This document shows, in pieces, positions 25,810-36,400 of a stretch of DNA of 64,000 bases. The translations under genes and the position numbers were made by a program. This stretch comes from an uncultured Candidatus Poseidoniales archaeon (GTDB lineage Archaea; Thermoplasmatota; Poseidoniia; Poseidoniales; Poseidoniaceae), in contig CAJIZC010000005.1 of assembly GCA_905181785.1 (NCBI GenBank), forward strand, positions 86,538 through 150,537, read 5' to 3'. The notes under the pieces were generated by a model. It had not been told where the DNA came from, searched no databases, and saw only the letters and a program-made list of their open reading frames with translations. Each line of letters starts with the position of its first letter. Position 1 is the first letter of the stretch.

Positions 25810-27780
25810 ATGGAGAAGCAACGTTTCGCCCAGACATCAATCGCATTCACGGTCATCATCCTGTTCTTGATGATGGCTGCGTCAAGTATGATCACAGGAA
25901 ATTCAACCATGATCGAATCCTCTGAAGCACCGACGAGCGCCCGTCAGGGCAGCCTTGATGTCGATTGCAGTGGTTACAAATTCGAAGATTTATTCGATTA
26001 CAACTACGCTGCCTTCGACATCAACATTGGCGAAGATTGGGCCACTGGACAAATGAGCGCTGTGGCTTTTGTCAACGGAAGCAATTCCGCAATTGTTCGA
26101 GAAAACCTCGATGAGCTGTTCGATGGCACCCCCGGCGGTAACAACTCTTGGATGAGCACGGATGAACGTGAGGCTGTGCGAGCCATTGGACCGGAATGCA
26201 TTGCTGACATGGACACGCGAATCGGCATGAGGGAGGGCTTGCCCCACCGTGGTGGCGTCGATTGGAACGATTTGGAATTCGTCAAGGATGGCATTTCGCT
26301 CGATGAAGTGAACCTTGTTCCTTCCAACCACGACGAAGAACGCGATTGCCAAGACCTCCTCGCTTCATCCGATTGCAAGGAAGTGCCAGTCACCATTACC
26401 GATGATTTGCAAATACACATGTTCACGAAAGAAGACGAAACTCACAATGTTCGCTTTGATCAACTTCCCAACAGTGGGGCATCAAACTTCACCCTCGCTC
26501 TCAACGTGACCAACATGAGCAACGCTGGCTTGGTCCTCACGTTCCCGCAACTGCAAGGATTGCGCTTGGTCAATTCTTCAATTCAAGATGACAACGCAGA
26601 AAGCACCGCTATGCCGCTTCCAGAACCACAGTACCTCCCTGATGGACGGTTGAGGGTCATTCAAGAGGTCAGTTATGCCGCAAACGAATACCCGATTCTT
26701 CGCAACTTGTTCTTAGATTTCACAACCATGGCACCTGAAACGAATGAAATCCCAGAATGGACTGCTGATGCCCCTGTTGACGGAACAGTAATTCCCTTTA
26801 GCGCCGAAACACGGGATGTTGTGGAAGGCGAAATCACTGAACTTTGGGCAACCGACGACAGCGGATGGGCAATCGATTGCGTATTTGCGAACCAAGAATG
26901 GGTTGGACAGTGGACCACTGGATTGGATGAAGAGGGGAGCCTCTTCCTCGACGGCCCTGACGACGTGGCACCAGACGCTCAAATCCAAGTTGAATGCAGC
27001 GTTGTGGATCCATTCGGAGCGTCTTCTATTGAAACTCGAAACTGGACCTTTGCTCAACCCTTTACCTCTGAAGCAACCATTTCTGAATCTGGAGATGCTC
27101 TTGAATTTACGGTCACACCTACGGGTGTTGTGAGCGAAATCTCAATCAGCGCACATGCTCACCAAACAGCAACAATGGGTGAAATGAGGATGGCGACCGT
27201 TGCCGGTGAAGCATCGATGCTCGCCCTTCCTTTGGATGGATTGGCACCTGGGCCAGTTATGATCATGGGCCATGCTGAATCAAACGGCATGCTCGACTAC
27301 GCATTCATGCTTGACTTCAACTTGGAAAAAGCCAGCGCACCTCCGGTGATTGAACTCGAAGTGAACCTCGACGGCACCAACGCCACATGGGATGCAAGTT
27401 ACCTCAAGTTCACCCTTCAAGGCAAGGTCTTGGACCCTGACGGTGAAGGCGTTGAAATGGCCCTTTCGCTGTGTGGTTATTCCACCAACGACTTTGTCCG
27501 ATCCGGTGTCGTGTGGGAAATTGATGTCAACATTGTTTCCTGTTCATCCCAAAACCCACCTGTCACAATCTACGACATAACCCTCATTGCAACAGACGAT
27601 TCCGGTACCATTGCCACCATGCAAGTGCAGGTTCCAGACCCATATGCAAGCACTGAGGAACCGGTCAACGATGAGGACGAAGTCACTGTCGAAGAAGGCT
27701 TGCCTGCAGTTTCCCTGCTCGCCACATTGTCCGTGGCTCTGCTCGGTGCTGCCGTGGTAAACAATCGAAAAAAGCAGTGA
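25810..27780 (+). CDS. Secreted, membrane-anchored surface protein
   Basis: A 656-residue protein. An N-terminal signal segment (SIAFTVIILFLMMAASSMI) is followed by a long Asp/Glu/Asn-rich extracellular region with paired Cys and many N-x-S/T sites (possible N-glycosylation). It ends in a C-terminal hydrophobic anchor (VSLLATLSVALLGAAVV) with a basic tail (NNRKKQ). The middle has beta-rich Ig/PKD-like stretches. ATG at 25810 is chosen because it directly precedes the signal sequence. It follows the ABC exporter pair by 88 bp. Function unknown. Confidence 0.75.
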   Translation: MEKQRFAQTSIAFTVIILFLMMAASSMITGNSTMIESSEAPTSARQGSLDVDCSGYKFEDLFDYNYAAFDINIGEDWATGQMSAVAFVNGSNSAIVRENLDELFDGTPGGNNSWMSTDEREAVRAIGPECIADMDTRIGMREGLPHRGGVDWNDLEFVKDGISLDEVNLVPSNHDEERDCQDLLASSDCKEVPVTITDDLQIHMFTKEDETHNVRFDQLPNSGASNFTLALNVTNMSNAGLVLTFPQLQGLRLVNSSIQDDNAESTAMPLPEPQYLPDGRLRVIQEVSYAANEYPILRNLFLDFTTMAPETNEIPEWTADAPVDGTVIPFSAETRDVVEGEITELWATDDSGWAIDCVFANQEWVGQWTTGLDEEGSLFLDGPDDVAPDAQIQVECSVVDPFGASSIETRNWTFAQPFTSEATISESGDALEFTVTPTGVVSEISISAHAHQTATMGEMRMATVAGEASMLALPLDGLAPGPVMIMGHAESNGMLDYAFMLDFNLEKASAPPVIELEVNLDGTNATWDASYLKFTLQGKVLDPDGEGVEMALSLCGYSTNDFVRSGVVWEIDVNIVSCSSQNPPVTIYDITLIATDDSGTIATMQVQVPDPYASTEEPVNDEDEVTVEEGLPAVSLLATLSVALLGAAVVNNRKKQ

Positions 27781-27840
27781 ATGCCGCTACCGGCACCCTC
27801 AAGAGGGAACGGTTGGCCCCCACAAACTGAGAGTGAGCAT

Positions 27841-29130
27841 ATGTTTGCAGGCACCGTCCAGTCGTTGAGCCACGAAGGTGGGCTCTTAGTGTCCTTTACC
27901 GGCTCCTCTCCAGCTTTAGAATCAATCATTGTCAACCTCGAAACTGGTGATTACATCGGTAAGGTTGACGCTGTGCTTGGCAGCACGAGTGCCCCTCTTG
28001 CACACGTTGCTCACTTGGACAGAAAACTCGACATCCCTGCCTTGGTCGGCATTGAAGTCAACATCCGAGCAAAAAAGGTTCGTGAAGAGCGAAAATTTGG
28101 CGAACGGGGCAACGATCGACAAGACAGAGGACGAAATGATCGTGGCGGCCGATTTGAACACAACGACCGCGGCGGACGCTTCGAGCGAAATGACCGCGGT
28201 GGTCGCCCAGACCGAAACGACCGTTCCAACGGTGGCGATTGGGACTGCCCCAAATGCCGAAACAACAACTTCGCTTTCCGACACGAATGCAACCGATGTG
28301 GCGAGCCACGCGGCAACGGTGGCGGAGGACGTTCCAACGACCGTGGATTCCAAGGTCGCGAACAACGGGCACCTCGATTTGAGCGAAACGATCGTCAAAA
28401 CAACCGCATGGATGGCGATTGGGATTGCCCAAAATGCCACAATGATAACTTCGCTTGGCGAACCGAATGCAATAAGTGCGGCGCACCAAAGGCAGGCGGC
28501 GGTCAAGGACGGCCACCCCGCAGAGACGACCGAAGGTCGTTCAACGACCGTGACAATCGAGGTGGCGACCGACGAGGTGGCGACCGACGAGGTGGCGACC
28601 GACGAGGTGGAGAAACATTCAACGACAACGATTGGGATTGCCCTCAATGCAACAACTCCAATTTCGCATTCAGACAAGAATGCAACCGATGTGGAGTTCC
28701 ACGAAGCGGTGGCCAAAGTCGGCCACCACGACGCGATGACCGACGAGGTGGCGATTCACGAGGTGGAAGCAGTTACGGTGGTGGCGGCCAACGAGGCGGC
28801 GACCGACGAGGTGGCGATTCACGAGGCGGAAGCAGTTACGGTGGCGGAGGCCAACGAGGCGGCGACCGACGAGGCGGCGATTCACGAGGCGGAAGCAGTT
28901 ACGGTGGCGGAGGCCAGCGAGGTGGCGACCGCAGCGGTTCCGATGACCGCCGTGGTGGAGACCGACAAGTTCGCAGTAACTTCGGTGGCGACCGAGGCGG
29001 GAACGATGGACGTCGTCCACCAAGAGAGCCACGAGAACCACGAGAATTTCGCAAAGCCCGAGGCAAGAGTTCGGGCCATGCCCACAACCGCCCACCACGC
29101 GACTTGATGGGACGAGATCGAGAAGATTGA
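27841..29130 (+). CDS. gar1: Gar1-like H/ACA RNP protein with three RanBP2-type zinc fingers and RGG repeats
   Basis: A 429-residue protein. Residues 1-80 align well by eye with archaeal Gar1, the H/ACA RNP protein that assists pseudouridylation: GTVQSLSHEGGLLV, then GDYIGKVDAVLGSTSAPLAHV, then LVGIEVNIRAKK. Three RanBP2-type fingers follow with C-x2-C-x10-C-x2-C spacing: Cys 136/139/150/153, 196/199/210/213 and 267/270/281/284, each starting DWDCP. Arg/Gly/Asp-rich linkers join them, and a tail of 21-residue RGG repeats ends the protein. Archaeal Gar1 is normally ~100 residues without RGG. Start ATG 27841 removes a spurious 20-residue extension. Confidence 0.85.
   Translation: MFAGTVQSLSHEGGLLVSFTGSSPALESIIVNLETGDYIGKVDAVLGSTSAPLAHVAHLDRKLDIPALVGIEVNIRAKKVREERKFGERGNDRQDRGRNDRGGRFEHNDRGGRFERNDRGGRPDRNDRSNGGDWDCPKCRNNNFAFRHECNRCGEPRGNGGGGRSNDRGFQGREQRAPRFERNDRQNNRMDGDWDCPKCHNDNFAWRTECNKCGAPKAGGGQGRPPRRDDRRSFNDRDNRGGDRRGGDRRGGDRRGGETFNDNDWDCPQCNNSNFAFRQECNRCGVPRSGGQSRPPRRDDRRGGDSRGGSSYGGGGQRGGDRRGGDSRGGSSYGGGGQRGGDRRGGDSRGGSSYGGGGQRGGDRSGSDDRRGGDRQVRSNFGGDRGGNDGRRPPREPREPREFRKARGKSSGHAHNRPPRDLMGRDRED
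28738..28926 (+). repeat. Three tandem 63-bp repeats in the Gar1-like gene
   Basis: Three consecutive 63-bp units (28738-28800, 28801-28863, 28864-28926) encode near-identical 21-residue blocks of the form DRRGGDSRGGSSYGGGGQRG. Only a few third-position changes separate the units, implying recent slippage or gene-conversion homogenisation. Confidence 0.9.
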
Positions 29131-29158
29131 TCGAGAAGTCAACGAAAGGTGTGTCGAT

Positions 29159-30193
29159 ATGGGCGCTGAAGAACACTACCTTGACGCTGTTGAAGCCTAT
29201 GATGAAGGTGACTTGGAAGCAGCATACGCTTCGGCAAAACTTGCTGTCAAAGAAGACCCACAGCATGTAGATGCATTGCAATTATGCGCAGAGGCAGCAC
29301 TCCCTCCGAAGGGAGAAAGTCCGACCCTCAAGCAAGCCGCACAGTCCCTTTCCGCTGTCAAGAAGATCATCGCAATCGAACCAGAAAGAACCGCAATGTG
29401 GTTTCTTGGCGGCCGATTGCTAAGCGATGAACTGGGCTTGCTGGATGATGCCCTCGACTGGTGGCAACAACTTCGCCACCACATGCCCGATGAAGTTACA
29501 CCGCTGGTTGAGCAAGCAACCTTGCTTGCAGACATGGGGTTGTACACTGAAGCTCGCTACAGACTCGAAGCAATCACTGAAGAGAACATGGACGTCAGCG
29601 GCCAGCAATACGCTAAGATTCAACAATTACATTCGATGGTTATGTCCGCTTCAATGCAAGACCAAGCGGAATTTTTCAAACCATGGGAACGGCACCACAA
29701 TGGATGGGGTGCCATCGAAATGAAGATGCGAAAACCTCCAGTCTCGGAGAGTTTCCTGTTCATGACAACGACCGTTCCTGTTCTTTTGCTTGAGGTCGTT
29801 TTTTCCAACAGGTTTGTCGAGCAAGGGTGGGGCGGTTTTTGCCTCACCACCTTGCTGATTTTCGGTACGGTACTGTTTGGTATGCGGTTCAGCCGTAAGA
29901 TCTTCAGAAGGGTGAATCGACCTGCATTCAACCTCTTGCGCGCAATGAATTTCGAAGCCTCGTCTGGCTATGTTGTGGTTTCTGAAGAAATACGAACTTC
30001 GGTGCTCTATGTCTACATCATGCAGCGAAAACCCAAAGCATGGCAGGAACGTATGCTCAAGATCATCCAAGATAAAACCAAATTGCCTGGTGGATGGAAA
30101 CAGACGCTTCCGGATTTCGACTCCCACATTGAGGAGATTGGCCATATTGAAGACGCCGATGATGAGCAATTCGAGCCCTTTGAAGAAGAGTGA
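29159..30193 (+). CDS. TPR-repeat membrane protein
   Basis: A 344-residue protein. Residues 1-165 are helical with TPR-like pairs (EEHYLDAVEAYDEGDLEAAY, PQHVDALQLCAEAAL, PLVEQATLLADMGLYTEARY). Two hydrophobic segments follow at about 200-245 (LFMTTTVPVLLLEVVF and GFCLTTLLIFGTVLFGM). The C-terminal ~90 residues are cytoplasmic and end acidic. Probably a scaffold placing TPRs at the membrane. It begins 28 bp after the Gar1-like gene, so likely cotranscribed. Partner unknown. Confidence 0.75.
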   Translation: MGAEEHYLDAVEAYDEGDLEAAYASAKLAVKEDPQHVDALQLCAEAALPPKGESPTLKQAAQSLSAVKKIIAIEPERTAMWFLGGRLLSDELGLLDDALDWWQQLRHHMPDEVTPLVEQATLLADMGLYTEARYRLEAITEENMDVSGQQYAKIQQLHSMVMSASMQDQAEFFKPWERHHNGWGAIEMKMRKPPVSESFLFMTTTVPVLLLEVVFSNRFVEQGWGGFCLTTLLIFGTVLFGMRFSRKIFRRVNRPAFNLLRAMNFEASSGYVVVSEEIRTSVLYVYIMQRKPKAWQERMLKIIQDKTKLPGGWKQTLPDFDSHIEEIGHIEDADDEQFEPFEEE

Positions 30194-30499
30194 TTTCTTC
30201 TCCGTTGGACGGTAACACACCAACCTCAAGCCTCTGCAAGCGATGACGTCCAGACAAAGAGCACACCTGCCAGAACGATGAGCAAAATCACTGCAATGAA
30301 CAATCCAATGGCCACCCTGGCGCAAATCTTAGCGGCTTTAGCAACCAGCGCCGGGATGATTTGGAACTTGATTGGTGAGGGTCAAGGCCGCTTCACCAAA
30401 TTCCTTCCAAAACCGGTCTGCTTAGATGGTGACAAGAACCTTCCTGCGTAGCTTACGCTCAACCATTGATCGCCCAAAGGGCGCGCTTGGTCCCTTCCA
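30194..30499. other. Intergenic region between convergent genes
   Basis: A 306-bp gap between the ends of the TPR gene (plus) and the giant surface protein gene (minus). The only coding-like content is the minus-strand hydrophobic mini-frame at 30226-30315, listed separately. I see no tRNA, repeat or other RNA gene. Confidence 0.5.
30226..30315 (-). CDS. Possible single-helix microprotein (pilin-like transmembrane segment)
   Basis: A GTG at 30315 would give 29 residues made almost wholly of one membrane helix (AIGLFIAVILLIVLAGVLFVW) ending TSSLAEA. The pattern resembles the N-terminal helix of archaeal type IV pilins and archaellins, although no prepilin signal site or mature domain is present. 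The stop-to-stop frame is 48 codons and has no ATG. It may be a true tiny protein, a relic, or chance. Confidence 0.3.
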   Translation of the reverse strand: MAIGLFIAVILLIVLAGVLFVWTSSLAEA

Positions 30500-33400
30500 T
30501 CATTGCTGCGTTTGAGCGTATTGAGCGGCGTATTGTTGTGCATACGTCGCTGCGGTTGCTTCATCGTAGCCTTGGGCAACAAACTGCTGGTAATACTGCT
30601 GGTACACTGCATCGTCAGCCACAGGAGCGGCCGCCGCTGCTGCTGGAGCTGCTGCTCCAGCCGCTTGGGCAGCGTACTGCTGTGCGTAAGTTCGAGCCGT
30701 CTCTTCAGGGTAGCCTTGAGCGATGAGTTGCTGAACGTATTGTTCAGTCGCATCGAGTTGAGCGGATCCGTATCCTGCAGAACTTGCTGCAAAGTCCTTG
30801 ATTGTGTCATCGCCACCGGCGCCGCCCTTTCGAAGGAAGACGAGGGTGAGAAGAATGATGATGATCAAGGCGCCTGCTGCAATACCGATTGTCATGGTAT
30901 CAACGCCGCTTTGAGTGCCGTCTGAGTCACCAGATTGTGCAGGGGCTTTCCACTCACCGTTTTCGTAGGTCCAAGCCCCACTCCATTGGCATTCACCATC
31001 TGCGTCAAACACGAACTCTCCGCCTGCTGTAAGTGCGCCTGCGTCTGCTTCCAAGCCTTGACAGGCTGGAAGTTGAATTTCGATCCACTTGATTGTGACC
31101 CATCGTTCGTCATCGCCTTCGTAAATCTTGATGAAGATTCGTTGGCTTTGTGACTTGTTGGTGTACATGTCTTCTAGGGAAAGGGTGAGGTCAAAAGTTT
31201 CAGCATCACCTGTCTTGTTTGACCGGTCCCAGGCTCCAATGAGTCCGAGGTTGTACTTGTCCACTGCACTTGCATCGAAATCAGATTCGACGAAGGCTGC
31301 TTCGACGTAAACGTCGCCGTTTTCTGCACCCGAGAGGACTGTACCAGAGATGGTCACTGTGTCTGAGGCAACACGGGAAGCGTTGAGGGAAGCGTCCAAT
31401 TGAACAACCGGTTCTTCATCGCCAAAGCCGTCAGGAACAACGACAAAGTACATTCGATACTTTTCCGAGAACTTGCCTGCTTTGTCATAAACAATTAATT
31501 CGATACGGATTTGATTCTCCGTTGTACCGCTTGGGTCCACTGTCACGTTGCGGAAGGTGTAAGCCCATGCGCCGTCGCTTGCTGCCGTTTGCTCGAAGGT
31601 GTGACCGTCGAGGCTGAACGAGTCGTCGCCGTACGGTGCATCGAAGAGAACCTTCCATTCATAGGTTTCAATTCCGCTGCCTTCCAGTGCGTCAAGGTCG
31701 GTTGAGTTGCTTGCATCAAAGTGCACTGTAACTTCACCATCTTCATCGAGAATAATTCGGTTGACAGACCATTCCGTGTTTGAGACGGTCTTCGTTCCAA
31801 CGAATTCGACAAGATCGGTGTATTCTTCACGCATGTCAATCATTGCTTCAGCAGTTGGTCGATATTCGTCAGCGTAAACGTCGTTGGTTTCGACGGTCAC
31901 CTCAATCACTCGAGCGTGCCCTGCAGCGTCGTGGAGCATCAGAGTGATGGTCCACTGCTCACCTTGAGCGCAGCCCGTAGCGGAAGAGAGGTCAGCCTTA
32001 CAGAAGTTCATCACAGGCATAGCATCGGTGTTGACTGCGGTCATTCCAGTGGCCATGGTCGATCCGTCCCACGAGGTTGGGCCAGAAACAATCCAGTCGG
32101 TGCTGAGGGTTTCTGTTGTCGTGGTCGTGTAGGAGAACGTCAAATCAGCGTCGCTCTTCATGTAACGAAGTTCGTAGCCACCGGTGCTTGGGTTGATGCC
32201 AGGCACTTGGTCGTTGATTTTCAAATCAAGACCGTTTCCAAGCGTTCCGAAGCCTTCAGGGTACGGAGTCACTTGGTAGGCAAGCATGTTTCCGAGAAGC
32301 GGGAGTGTGGTGCTGTCAGCTCGCTCTGAGTGGGTTGAAACGTCCATGGTGGAAACTATGAGTCCACCGGAGTAGTAACTGCACACGCCGAGGATGGTGT
32401 CTTGATTGTCTGCTCCGTCGCGGATTAACCGCTGGAAGTAACCACCGTCTTCCATGTAACCGTTGCAGGTCACTGGAACGTTGTTGGCGCTGACCGATTT
32501 TGTGTTCAGCACCGCTTGAGCAACGGTTGAATCTGCATCAAAGCCTTGGAAGGCGTTGATGTCAACGTTGTCCATCAATGGGTGGTATGGGTCGGCAAAG
32601 TCAGTTCCTGCAAAGTCAATTTGAGACTCTGGTGTGTTGCGGCTTTGCACGTCCAATCCGAATGGCAAACGTCCAGCGAGGCCTTGGTCGACACCGTAAA
32701 TCTGGCTTCCTTGAGGACCAAGGTGGGCCTGCACTGTACCACCGGAGGACATGAAGCCTTCCAAGGTGGTCTTGTGTGCGGTGGAGCCCAACTTCTGGTA
32801 GTAGCCACGGCCACCGTTTTCGATGTCCTTTGCTGCGATGTCATCTTGCCAAGGCAGGACGATCTTGTCGTAGTGTGTGAACCATCCAGCGTCGAGGTAT
32901 GTGTCCCAGTTGTTGATGGTGTACTGGGTGTAACTCATGCCAAGGATGTTCAGATCTTCCTTGATGGCGTTGGTTCGAACCGAGGTGTCGGAAAGGATTG
33001 CAACATCCACGTGGTCAGCAAAGGTTGCGTGGAAGTATCGCACGTTACCTGAAGGGTTACCGTTTGCAAGTTCAGCATCGAAGCTGATGTTGTAGGTGTG
33101 GCCGTCCATCCAGCCGTTCCAGGGCGTGAAGGTAAGATCGATCTTTTGTTGGGAGTCAAGCGACTGTGATGGCCCTGCGGTTGTGGTGTGAGCCATGCTT
33201 TGGGTCGTTTCATCATAGATGTTCATGTTGAACACATAATCACCAGCAAGCACACCGTTGGTGGCTTGTAGGCCCCAGTCGTGGGTGTAAGAACTGTCAA
33301 TTGGCATTACACATTCCAAAATCTGGTCGTTCAAGCAGGTAAGTGTGTTTGGCTTTCCAAGCGTGATGTCAACGGATTCAACATTGAAGATCACTCGCTC

Positions 33401-36400
33401 GATGTTGTTGGATGTGGATATTTCTTGGTCGTTAAACCAAGGCTTACCAGCAGTGGTGTTGTCGAAGATTGTTTCCACTTCAATCATGTACACTCCAGAG
33501 AAGAACTCGTGGCTTGCGACAATCTCAGTTGCGGATTGTTCTGCGTCAACGTTGGTTCGGGAGATGGTGTATGCGTTGTCTTCGATGAAGGTGAACTCTT
33601 GCAGCGAGATGTTGTTGAAAGCAACACCCTTGAATCCGTCATTGATACCGTTTCGTCCATCATCATCGGACTGGAATTCGAAGTTAATGTCCACGACGGA
33701 GCCGGAGAGTGACATGCACTCATAGCCCCAGTTGATTGAACTGGCGTCCGAAGTGTTGAGCACGTACAAGTGAGTCAAGTCAATCGATGTTGTAGCAACA
33801 AGATCGTTGGTGTTGAAGAAGACGTTGTAGTTTCCACCTGTTCCGTCAGTGCTGGAGTCATCACCAATGTAGGCGATTTCTGCGTTGTCAATCGGTTCGG
33901 AAGCGTTGACAATGTTGTCCCCGTTCTCATCAATTTGGCAGGTACCGTCTTCGTTGTAGTCGTTCCATTGACCGACCAAAACGCCAGAGTAGGTTGCGCC
34001 ATCCCGAAGGATGTCGAGGGTCATTGCAGCGTAATCATTGACATCGACGATTGAAGTGCCATCTGAGTCGATTCCATAGAAGGTATCTGCATAGTACTCA
34101 AAGTTCAAGGAGACGAAGTCGCCGCTCATCGAGGTCAAGTCAATGTCTGGGATGGTCAGCGTTTCGTTGGCCCATGCGTCACCATAGCCGTTGGCGCCGG
34201 TATCACACGGATGGCCGAACCAGTAGGCGTTGTTGTTGAAAATTAGATCTTGGCAGGTTGCTTCGTTGTAGATTACACCCTTGGGATTTGCGCTTTCTTC
34301 GTATCGGTAACCATTGGCACCGCCTTCAAAGTCTTCAGCACACAATGCGGTTGGTGTACCACAATAGACATCGGATGGTGTAGCGGAGAACACGGTTGCC
34401 TTCACATCGAAGTCCACTTCGGTGTTTCCGTAGTTGTTGGTTGCCACTTCAATGTCAAAGACACCTTCAGCGTACAATCCACCGGGATTGAAGTATTCAA
34501 TGCCCTCGACCATTGGGTCGTAGAGGTTGAAAGGTGTGATGTATCCAACGAGTTCATCGTTCTGGGCTTGCTCATCCCAACTGTTCGCAGAAAGGCTTGC
34601 AGAGATGCGATAAATTGTATCATTGAGCAAATCTGCGGTGATTGAAGCGGTGTATTCTTGACCTGGGCCAAGGTTGTTGAGGTTGATGTTGGTTTGTTGA
34701 ACTTGCGGGTTGGCCAAGAAAGCAGTGTTCTGCTTGGTAATGGTCAAATTATCCACTGCGAATCCGTCTCGACCGGTCCAACGGCTTTCATTGTCATCGG
34801 AAATCGATCCGGTGAATCCTGTGCGGAATCTGAAACGAACATCGACGGTTTCCCCAGCCCATGGACTGAGATCGAACGAACCGACGCCTTCTTCGGTGAA
34901 GTTGTTCCAGCCGTAGTAGGTGCCAGCGGAGTAGATACCGTAGTAGTAGACGCCTTCAGCAACGCCACCAAGGGCTTGCTTGTATTGACGGTCAAGGTCG
35001 AATCCGCCCCAAATTGAGTCACCTGAAGCGCATGCTCCGGAGATGTAGGCTTCTTGTGGGCAGGAGAGAATGTCCCATCCAGATTCTTCGCTGCCGATTT
35101 CAATCATGGCCACGTCATCCCAGACATCGCCTGCGAGGTAGTTTCCAGTTTGGTCAAGGCTACCGAGCACACCGTGACCGAGGTGCTGGAACAGTTCGAC
35201 GCTCATGAATGCGCGATCTGAGCCGGTCAGATCGACGTCTTCGAGGACCATAGCATCGTCCCAGTTCTTGTCGTATCCAGACCATAGGTCGCCGGAAGAG
35301 TTCGTCTTGTAGTGCCCAGCCCACATGAAGTCAGTTGGGTTCTGGTAGTTGGCAGAAACGTTTGGATCGTTGTTTCCATCGCTTGCCCCTTGGGAACTGT
35401 TGGTTTCTTCATGCCACTTGGTTGCTTGATCGATGTACTCTTCGAATGCCCAGTTGCAGCCTGTGCCACAGCCCGTCTTGACTTCTGGATTGTCCCAATC
35501 CATTTGGTACACGCTGCTGTTGGTTGAACTTGCTTCATCAACAACCTTCAATTCAAGATCGAGGGTGGCTGATTGTCCGTTGAGGACGTCCATACCAGTG
35601 TTGGTAACCGTGACGTTGATGTCACGAGTTCCTTCTCCAACGATGCCGAAGAATCTGTCAGTTGGACTGATTTCTAACGAGGTTACAGCGAGATCCTTGC
35701 TGTCCATTTCCACCACGGTGATGGTGTCGTATTGACCTTCCCAACCAAAGTTGTCGACCCAGCTTCCAAAGTCGTAACTGGTGTGGCCAACAACAATGTC
35801 GAGGGCGGAATTTGAAGGTCCTGCAAGTTGACCAACTTCGACCATGCTCGGTCGGCGCCCAGCCTCGTATGAGAGCGGCGTCAAGTGGGTGCCGCTTCCA
35901 TCTGAGAGCGTTACTTGGACGGTCGTAGGGAAGTTGAGGAAGAAGTTCGATGTTGAACCGCCAGCAGAGTCACTGCTGTTTTGTTGGTAGGCAACGGTTG
36001 GGTTGACGAAATCAGGCTCACCATCGTTGTTGAGGTCAGCCACAGTAACGGAATACGAAATGTAAGGTCCGAAGTAGGCTAGAGTGGGTGATGTCCAGGT
36101 CCCAACAGCAGAAGAAGTCACGAAACTCACGTTTTCGACGTTGCCATCGTTCACAACCAAAGCATCGATTGCGCCGTTGTTGTCGATATCGGCGATGTCA
36201 AAATCATTGGTAAACGGTACGGCCATATTGATCAGGCTGGTACCGGTTTGCGGGTTTGCTTGGTTGTAGGTGAACGTTGCAGGATAGGTGTTGGTCAAGC
36301 AAGAGTATTCAATGATGGTGACGTTGTCGTCGTTGCCAGGGTTTGTGGTTTGACCTGTAGCATAGTCAACGCCCTCTGAGCGAAGAACCCAGATGTCGTC

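Noticed and set aside
28560..28926. Direct repeats that could suggest a CRISPR array
   Set aside because: The units are adjacent without unique spacers, stay in frame and encode RGG blocks. No cas gene is present.
27929..29107. A 392-codon frame overlapping the Gar1-like gene in another frame, and a 264-codon frame on the opposite strand
   Set aside because: Both are Ala/Thr/Val-rich read-throughs caused by the repetitive RGG-coding DNA; only the frame with Gar1 and zinc-finger motifs is protein-like.
30382..30816. 144-codon minus frame overlapping the 3' end of the giant surface gene
   Set aside because: It is an out-of-frame reading of the Gln/Ala-rich tail coding region.
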